From NCBI GenBank assembly GCA_013298125.1, contig JAAFJP010000043.1:1-43172 (forward strand): 43,172 nucleotides of DNA. The letters run 5' to 3'. Position 1 is the first letter of the stretch. Each line of letters begins with the position of its first letter. The notes beneath the pieces were generated by a model that worked only from the letters and a program-made list of their open reading frames with translations, had not been told where the DNA came from and ran no database searches. Positions 38,332 through 43,172 of this stretch are shown here, piece after piece. The DNA is from Cytophagales bacterium (GTDB taxonomy: Bacteria; Bacteroidota; Bacteroidia; Cytophagales; Spirosomataceae). A program made the position numbers and the translations under genes.

Positions 38332-40155
38332 ATGGAAATCCAAAATCCTCTCAAAGCCTCTGCCAATAAGCAAAAAGTATTAATAGAAATTGCTTGGGAA
38401 ACCTGTAATCAAGTTGGTGGAATTTATACTGTTATCCGTACCAAAGTCCCTTCGATGGTCGAGAAGTGGGGTGATAATTATTTTCTTTTAGGTCCATATT
38501 TTCCCCAAACTGCCTCTGCCGAATTTGAGCCAATCCACGATTTGGACGATTCTATTTTGGGAAAAACCATCCAAAAAATGCGTGCAGTGGGTTTGGGTGT
38601 ACATTATGGCTATTGGTTAATAACAGGAAAACCCCGCATTATTCTTTTTGATTTAGCTTCACTTGCTCCAAAACTAAATGAACTCAAAGCAAGGCTTTGG
38701 GAGAGACACCAAGTATCAACTTTGAACGTTGAAGACATCGTAAACCAGACGATTTTATTTGGTGAAATGATACGTATATTTCTGACGGAACTCGCTCAGG
38801 AACAAGGGAATAAATCAGAAATCGTAGCTCACATACACGAGTGGATGGCGGCTACTTGTGTACCTGATTTAAAAAAAGATGGGGTGAAAATATCAACCGT
38901 TTTCACGACACACGCCACGATGTTAGGGCGATATTTAGCGGGAAATGTGCCTAATTTTTACGATAAACTCCACACTTTCAACTGGTTAGACGAAGCACGC
39001 CACTACGGAATCGAAGCCCAAGCCACCATCGAACGATTAGCGGCAAATCTTTGTAACGTAATGACAACGGTCAGTGATGTTACCGCCCGTGAGTGTGAGT
39101 TTTTATTAGGAAAAGTACCTGATTTAATTCTACCAAATGGATTGAATATCACTCGTTTTTCGGCAATGCACGAGCATCAAAATTTGCATACCAAATTCAA
39201 AGACCGAATCAATGAATTTGTGATGGGGCATTTCTTCCAAAGCCAGCCTTTTAACCTCGAAAAAACGCTTTATTTCTTTACCTCTGGACGTTATGAGTTC
39301 TCGAATAAGGGCTATGATATTACGTTGGAAGCCCTCGCAAGACTGAATTACAAGATGAAACAAGCGAAGATTGATAAGACCGTTGTGATGTTTTTTATCA
39401 CCAAACAACCTTATCATTCTATCGACCCCGAAGTGTTGCAATCGAGGGCAGTGATGGACGAAATCCATGAAACTTGTAATGCCATCGAAAAGCAAATTGG
39501 TGATAAATTGTTCCAAGCCTCAGCCTCGGCAACGGACTTAAAAATGCCCGATTTGAACGAATTTATAGACGAATATTGGCGTTTGCGTTTGCGTAGAACT
39601 ATCCAGACGTGGAAGACCAATAAACGCCCAAAAGTAGTTACCCATTTACTCAAAGAAGAAGACGGCATCACGGATTATACTCGCAAAGCGAACCTCCTGA
39701 ATAATCCAGAGGATAAAGTGAAGATTGTCTATCATCCAGATTTTATCGTTTCGACCAATCCACTTTTTGGTTTGGATTATGGGCAGTTTGTGAGAGGTTG
39801 TAATTTGGGCGTTTTTCCGAGTTATTATGAACCGTGGGGATATACGCCTTTGGAATGTATCGCTCGTGGCGTACCAACTATCACCTCCGACCTTTCGGGG
39901 TTTGGGGATTATATGATGCAAATCATGCGTGATTACGAGCAATGGGGCGTTATGGTCGTGAATAGAACTTCACAAGATTTTCATAAGGCGGCAGAACAAC
40001 TTTCAGAAATGCTCTTGAAATTCGTAAAACAGTCTCAGCGTGAGCGTATTACACAACGTAATCGTGTAGAGAGTATCTCCGAAACTTTTGATTGGGTGAA
40101 TCTGAGAAGTTATTATGACACAGCCCATGATTTGGCTTTGAAAAGGAAGAAGTAA
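38332..40155 (+). CDS. Glycogen synthase of glycosyltransferase family 3 (eukaryote-type)
   Basis: A 607-residue enzyme with the GT3 N-terminus seen in animal and fungal glycogen synthases: IEIAWETCNQVGGIYTVIRT (about 18-37) with the acceptor/UDP-sugar binding KVGG-like loop, KWGDNYFLLGPYFP and the conserved IVAHIHEWMAATCVPDLK. The C-terminal GT-B domain has the E-x7-E signature in FPSYYEPWGYTPLECIARG. It should transfer glucose from UDP-glucose to glycogen. It is cytoplasmic. Regulatory phosphorylation sites of the animal enzyme are not expected. Other glycogen genes (branching enzyme, glgC) are absent from the window. It is monocistronic. Confidence 0.95.
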   Translation: MEIQNPLKASANKQKVLIEIAWETCNQVGGIYTVIRTKVPSMVEKWGDNYFLLGPYFPQTASAEFEPIHDLDDSILGKTIQKMRAVGLGVHYGYWLITGKPRIILFDLASLAPKLNELKARLWERHQVSTLNVEDIVNQTILFGEMIRIFLTELAQEQGNKSEIVAHIHEWMAATCVPDLKKDGVKISTVFTTHATMLGRYLAGNVPNFYDKLHTFNWLDEARHYGIEAQATIERLAANLCNVMTTVSDVTARECEFLLGKVPDLILPNGLNITRFSAMHEHQNLHTKFKDRINEFVMGHFFQSQPFNLEKTLYFFTSGRYEFSNKGYDITLEALARLNYKMKQAKIDKTVVMFFITKQPYHSIDPEVLQSRAVMDEIHETCNAIEKQIGDKLFQASASATDLKMPDLNEFIDEYWRLRLRRTIQTWKTNKRPKVVTHLLKEEDGITDYTRKANLLNNPEDKVKIVYHPDFIVSTNPLFGLDYGQFVRGCNLGVFPSYYEPWGYTPLECIARGVPTITSDLSGFGDYMMQIMRDYEQWGVMVVNRTSQDFHKAAEQLSEMLLKFVKQSQRERITQRNRVESISETFDWVNLRSYYDTAHDLALKRKK

Positions 40156-40170
40156 GCCGTCAAATTTGGT

Positions 40171-40246
40171 TTCACTCGTACCATGGGAATCTTTTCCGTG
40201 AATATTCGTCCGATTCACGGAAAAGGATTTCCGTAGTACGAGTGAG
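40171..40246. repeat. Fold-back repeat, TCACTCGTAC family
   Basis: The arm 40171-40203 (TTCACTCGTACCATGGGAAT...) is complementary to 40214-40246 (ATTCACGGAAAAGGATTTCC...) except for a short central mismatch. It follows the glycogen synthase stop by 15 bases and may serve as its terminator or mRNA 3' end. Confidence 0.85.
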
Positions 40247-40287
40247 AATCAGCACTACCCAATATTTCAAACAAAAAATTCTAAAAA

Positions 40288-41244
40288 ATGAAAAAGACTC
40301 TATTCACCACCCTTTTGCTCCTTTTTGCCTTATCACAAGGCTTCTCACAAGACTATTCAACATTAGCAAAGCAAGCCTACAAAGTTTACGAAGATAAAGA
40401 GTACGTAAAATCCGTAGAAATATTTGAACAAGCCTTCAAATTAGCCAAACCAACATCTTCTGATTTATACAATGCTGCCTGTTCGGCATCTTTGGCAAAT
40501 CAAACCGATAAAGCCTTTGATTTTCTTGGACAAGCCATTGATGCTGGATATTCAAATCTTGGACATTTGAGGGCTGATACAGATTTAAGTCCTCTGTACA
40601 AAGACAATCGTTGGAAAGAAGTTATTGCCAAAATTGAGAAAATACAAGCGGATGAATTGGCGAAATTAAAGCACCCAAAAATTGCTAAAATGCTTGATTC
40701 TATGGTAGTTAGTGACCAAGCTGTTAGACATAAATATATTGAACTAATGAATCAAGGTTTAAAAGAAAATGCACCCGATAGAGTAAATGCGGGTAAGGCG
40801 ATGTTTAGTGCAGACAGTTCAAATATGATAATTTTGAAAAAAATATTCAAAGAGTACGGCTTCATGGGCATTGAAGAAGTTGGAAAGCAAGGGTCAGGTA
40901 ATTTTTGGTTGATGATGCAACATTGTGATAGAGACCCCAAATTTCAAGAAGAGGTTTTATCAGAAATGAAGAAGCACATTGAAAGGAAAAATGCTAATCC
41001 GTCAAACTATGCTTATTTGATTGATAGAGTAAACGGGAATACTGGAAAACCACAAGTTTATGGAACGCAGATGAAATTAAATCAAGAAGGTTCAAGCTAT
41101 GAACCCCTACCAGTCATAGAACCTGAAAATTTGAATAAAAGACGTGCAGAAGTTGGTCTGGGTACAATTGAGGAATATATTGGAATTATGAATAGCCGTT
41201 ATAAAGGAAGTTTGAAGAAAAAAACCGAAGAAAAATCTCAATAA
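40288..41244 (+). CDS. Secreted TPR/DUF6624 domain protein
   Basis: A 318-residue protein with a signal peptide (MKKTLFTTLLLLFALSQGFS). A TPR-like N-terminal region follows (about 25-115; TLAKQAYKVYEDKEYVKSVE, YNAACSASLANQTDKAFDFL), then a DUF6624 C-terminal domain (about 125-300). DUF6624 features are FWLMMQHCDRDPKFQEEVLS, NYAYLIDRVNGNTGKPQVYG and the closing RRAEVGLGTIEEYIGIM. Its function is unknown. It is probably a periplasmic protein. It precedes the LemA gene by 150 bases and has no obvious link to it. Confidence 0.88.
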   Translation: MKKTLFTTLLLLFALSQGFSQDYSTLAKQAYKVYEDKEYVKSVEIFEQAFKLAKPTSSDLYNAACSASLANQTDKAFDFLGQAIDAGYSNLGHLRADTDLSPLYKDNRWKEVIAKIEKIQADELAKLKHPKIAKMLDSMVVSDQAVRHKYIELMNQGLKENAPDRVNAGKAMFSADSSNMIILKKIFKEYGFMGIEEVGKQGSGNFWLMMQHCDRDPKFQEEVLSEMKKHIERKNANPSNYAYLIDRVNGNTGKPQVYGTQMKLNQEGSSYEPLPVIEPENLNKRRAEVGLGTIEEYIGIMNSRYKGSLKKKTEEKSQ

Positions 41245-41310
41245 AATTGTATGACCTTCACATCAAAAAACAACCGCTTCCCACCAAAAACCAAATATTC
41301 CACACAGAAT

Positions 41311-41342
41311 TTGCGGGTATTTCAAAAAAATATCTACATTTG
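41311..41342 (+). promoter_or_regulatory. Promoter of the lemA operon
   Basis: TTG (41311-41313) and TACATTTG (41335-41342) are separated by 21 bases, matching the Bacteroidota promoter. It lies 52 bases before the lemA start. The leader contains three TTTTCAAATT-type repeats. Confidence 0.6.
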
Positions 41343-41394
41343 ACGTATAATTTTCAAATTAACCAATTTTCAAATTTTCAAATTAATCAAAACT

Positions 41395-41991
41395 ATGTCA
41401 AAAGGACTTCTTATCGGATTGGGCGTTGCAGCCTTAGTATTATTTTGGGGTATTGGTGTCAGAAACGGAATGGCTACTGGCGACCAAGAAGTGAAGGCTT
41501 CGTGGGCGAATGTAGAAACGGCTTATCAACGTCGTGCAGACTTGATTCCGAACTTAGTAAAAACCGTTCAAGGTGTTGCTAATTTCGAGAAATCTACTAT
41601 CACTGAAGTTATCGCCGCACGTGCGAGTGCCACACAAATTAAGTTAGATGCCAACGATTTGACCGATGCCAACATCGCTAAGTATCAAGCTGCTCAAAGT
41701 CAATTGAGCGGTTCATTATCACGTTTAATGGCTGTTGCTGAGAACTATCCACAATTGAAAGCTACTGAAAATTTCTCAGAATTACAGTCGCAATTGGAAG
41801 GTACAGAAAACCGCATCAAGGAAGAGAGAGACCGTTTCAACGGAACTGTCAAAGGCTTTAACAACAAAGTCGTTACGTTCCCTAATAGCTTGATTGCCAG
41901 CTTCTCAGGGTTTACTCAGAAAGGATATTTCCAAGCTGACGCAGGTGCATCAAAAGCTCCAACGGTTGATTTTGGAGGAGGAGCGAAATAA
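41395..41991 (+). CDS. lemA: LemA family protein
   Basis: A 198-residue protein with one N-terminal membrane helix (about 5-22, LIGLGVAALVLFWGIG) and the LemA alpha-helical domain: SWANVETAYQRRADLIPNLV (about 40-59), KTVQGVANFEKSTITEV, SRLMAVAENYPQLKATENFS and GTENRIKEERDRFNGTVKGF. The LemA fold is a long helical bundle. Its role is unresolved, and members are often co-encoded with TPM-domain proteins, as here. The signal anchor puts the domain outside the cytoplasm or tethers it to the inner membrane. The two following genes make this a LemA-TPM-TPM operon. Confidence 0.95.
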   Translation: MSKGLLIGLGVAALVLFWGIGVRNGMATGDQEVKASWANVETAYQRRADLIPNLVKTVQGVANFEKSTITEVIAARASATQIKLDANDLTDANIAKYQAAQSQLSGSLSRLMAVAENYPQLKATENFSELQSQLEGTENRIKEERDRFNGTVKGFNNKVVTFPNSLIASFSGFTQKGYFQADAGASKAPTVDFGGGAK

Positions 41992-42002
41992 ATAAAAAGT
42001 AA

Positions 42003-42103
42003 AAATAATTTTCAATGCTCAATGTTCAATTCTCAATGTTCAAGTCCTTGAAGGTCTGACACTTGAGCATTGAACATTGAGCATTGTAAATTGAAAATTA
42101 TTT
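42003..42103. repeat. Fold-back repeat, CAATGCTCAATGTTCAA family
   Basis: AATTTTCAATGCTCAATGTT... (42005-42044) is complementary to ACTTGAGCATTGAACATTGA... (42061-42103) with a few mismatches and a shift in the internal TCAATGTTCAA repeats. It lies between lemA and the first TPM gene, inside the operon. Confidence 0.8.
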
Positions 42104-42131
42104 AATCTTTTTACCTTTTCTCCTTAAAATA

Positions 42132-42566
42132 ATGCCCCAAAACTTCTTTTCCGATACTCAAAAAGCCGAAATTATTAAGGCTATTCAATCCGCTGAACGC
42201 AATAGTTCGGGTGAAATCCGTGTGCATATCGAGAAGGTGTGTGCTACCGCAAACGTCCTTGACCGTGCCGCCGAAGTATTTATTGAACTTGGGATGAGTA
42301 ACACGGCTCAACTGAATGGTGTACTTTTTTATCTTTCGATTGATGATAGAAAATTTGCTGTTTTGGGTGACAAGGGTATTGACAAAGTTGTTCCCGCAGA
42401 TTTCTGGGAATCAACGAAGGCATTATTAAAAACACACTTTTCGCAAGGACTTTTTACCGAAGGATTGGTCAAAGGCATTCACTCGGCGGGCGAACAATTA
42501 AAGCATTTCTTTCCGTATCAATCAGACGATGTAAATGAATTGCCTGATGATATTTCATTTGGGTAA
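42132..42566 (+). CDS. TPM domain protein, first of two
   Basis: A 144-residue protein consisting of a TPM domain without signal peptide: IIKAIQSAERNSSGEIRVHI (about 14-33), FYLSIDDRKFAVLGDKGIDK (about 66-85), then FWESTKALLKTHFSQGLFTE. The TPM fold includes phosphatases and proteins of photosystem repair in plants; bacterial ones are mostly uncharacterised. It is probably cytoplasmic. It belongs to the lemA operon, with a second, exported TPM protein downstream. Confidence 0.9.
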   Translation: MPQNFFSDTQKAEIIKAIQSAERNSSGEIRVHIEKVCATANVLDRAAEVFIELGMSNTAQLNGVLFYLSIDDRKFAVLGDKGIDKVVPADFWESTKALLKTHFSQGLFTEGLVKGIHSAGEQLKHFFPYQSDDVNELPDDISFG

Positions 42567-42665
42567 ATAGAGGTGTTAGGTTTTGGGTATTAGGTTTTAA
42601 AAAATGCTGATAGTCATAATTTAACATCAAAACCAGTCCTTCTCCACATCGAATCACATAATTTC

Positions 42666-43172
42666 ATGTCCAGAAAATTAATTATATATTTCTTTTTCAC
42701 CGTGTACTGCCTCCTGACGACTGCCCACTCATTCGCACAGGATATACCCGCAAAGCCCAATCCTCCGAGATTAGTCAATGATTTTGTGATGAAATTATCG
42801 CCTTCGGAGTTACAGTCGTTGGAGCAAAAACTTCGTGGATATGCGGATAGTACCTCTACTCAAATCACGGTAGTTATCGTAAAAAATACAGGAGATTCTG
42901 ACCCTTACGATTATGCCATGAAGATTGCGAAAGATTGGGGCGTTGGACAAAAAGGCAAAAATAATGGCTTGGTACTGTTGTGGGCAACCGAAACCCGTAA
43001 GCTCAGAATCGTAACAGGGCGAGGCATGGAAGCGACCATTACCGATGCCATTTCCAAAAGGATAATCAATACTATTTTGAAGCCCTACTTTCAGGCAGGG
43101 CAGTTTTATCAAGGATTAGACGAAGCCACTTCCGAAATCATGCGACGTGCTTCGGGCGAATTTGAGGCAGAA
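42666..43172 (+). CDS. Exported TPM domain protein, truncated by the window end
   Basis: An open frame of 169 codons running off the window. It has a signal peptide (about 1-24, LIIYFFFTVYCLLTTAHSFA) and a TPM domain: SLEQKLRGYADSTSTQITVV (about 47-66), VIVKNTGDSDPYDYAMKIAK, NNGLVLLWATETRKLRIVTG (about 99-118) and the following GRGMEATITDAIS. This is the YgcG-type protein, usually followed by a C-terminal membrane helix or Gly-rich tail, which would lie beyond the edge. It is exported, unlike the TPM protein before it. Confidence 0.9.
   Translation, partial: MSRKLIIYFFFTVYCLLTTAHSFAQDIPAKPNPPRLVNDFVMKLSPSELQSLEQKLRGYADSTSTQITVVIVKNTGDSDPYDYAMKIAKDWGVGQKGKNNGLVLLWATETRKLRIVTGRGMEATITDAISKRIINTILKPYFQAGQFYQGLDEATSEIMRRASGEFEAE

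Noticed and set aside
41247-41582. A 111-codon frame overlapping the start of lemA
   Set aside because: It covers the promoter, A+T-rich repeats and the first part of lemA in another frame. The low-complexity FQINQ sequence is not protein-like.

Overview
The window looks like a chromosomal segment of a Bacteroidota bacterium, most likely of the Cytophagales type. The evidence is A+T-rich DNA, repeated TAnnTTTG promoter boxes (the Bacteroidota -7 element, sometimes with a TTG 20-21 bases upstream), and typical families: a TonB-dependent receptor with a DUF4249 lipoprotein and a GSCFA protein, a head-GIN lipoprotein, BatA/DUF58 proteins, a DUF6934 protein, and a eukaryote-type (GT3) glycogen synthase. 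No rRNA, tRNA, CRISPR array, prophage or insertion sequence was recognised.

Layout. 1-2100: a TetR regulator with matching operator-like promoter sites before itself and before a gene cut off by the left edge, a DCC-family redox protein, and a NarL-type regulator with a degenerate receiver. 2100-2530: two terminators around a candidate ~105-nt small RNA. 2530-9200: gmhA, a secreted serine hydrolase, a PLP aminotransferase behind a tyrosine-rich leader peptide and attenuator, recX, and a lipoprotein oligopeptidase B. 9300-12330: a secreted TPR protein, a doubly broken HTH gene, two small unknown genes and a short-chain dehydrogenase. 12340-17100: a three-gene minus-strand operon (TonB-dependent receptor, DUF4249, GSCFA). 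17360-24810: mostly minus-strand genes: a sodium/solute symporter, DUF1003, an outer-membrane-like protein with TspO, TPR proteins, a DUF6934/small-protein pair, a low-molecular-weight phosphatase and a Nudix hydrolase. 24900-32500: head-GIN lipoprotein, GH30 glycosidase, Nif3-like protein, zinc-ribbon coiled-coil protein, an alpha-oxoamine-synthase-like enzyme, and a secreted DJ-1/PfpI-YHS fusion followed by a gene remnant. 32680-38110: a Bat-type operon (DUF58, BatD-like, BatA) interrupted by a type II restriction-modification cassette. 38330-43172: GT3 glycogen synthase, a DUF6624 protein, and a LemA-TPM-TPM operon whose last gene runs off the window.

Most intergenic gaps hold a different long fold-back (inverted) repeat; one family occurs twice. 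The repeats sit at gene ends and have also been drawn into coding sequence, for example at the C-terminus of the BatD-like protein.

Most promising regulatory find: at 6054-6219 a near-leaderless 17-codon peptide with five consecutive Tyr codons lies before a terminator and a competing 8-bp pairing, upstream of the aminotransferase. This suggests tyrosine-controlled attenuation and hence a role in aromatic amino acid metabolism. Second in interest are the restriction-modification cassette in the Bat operon and the candidate small RNA at 2360-2468.
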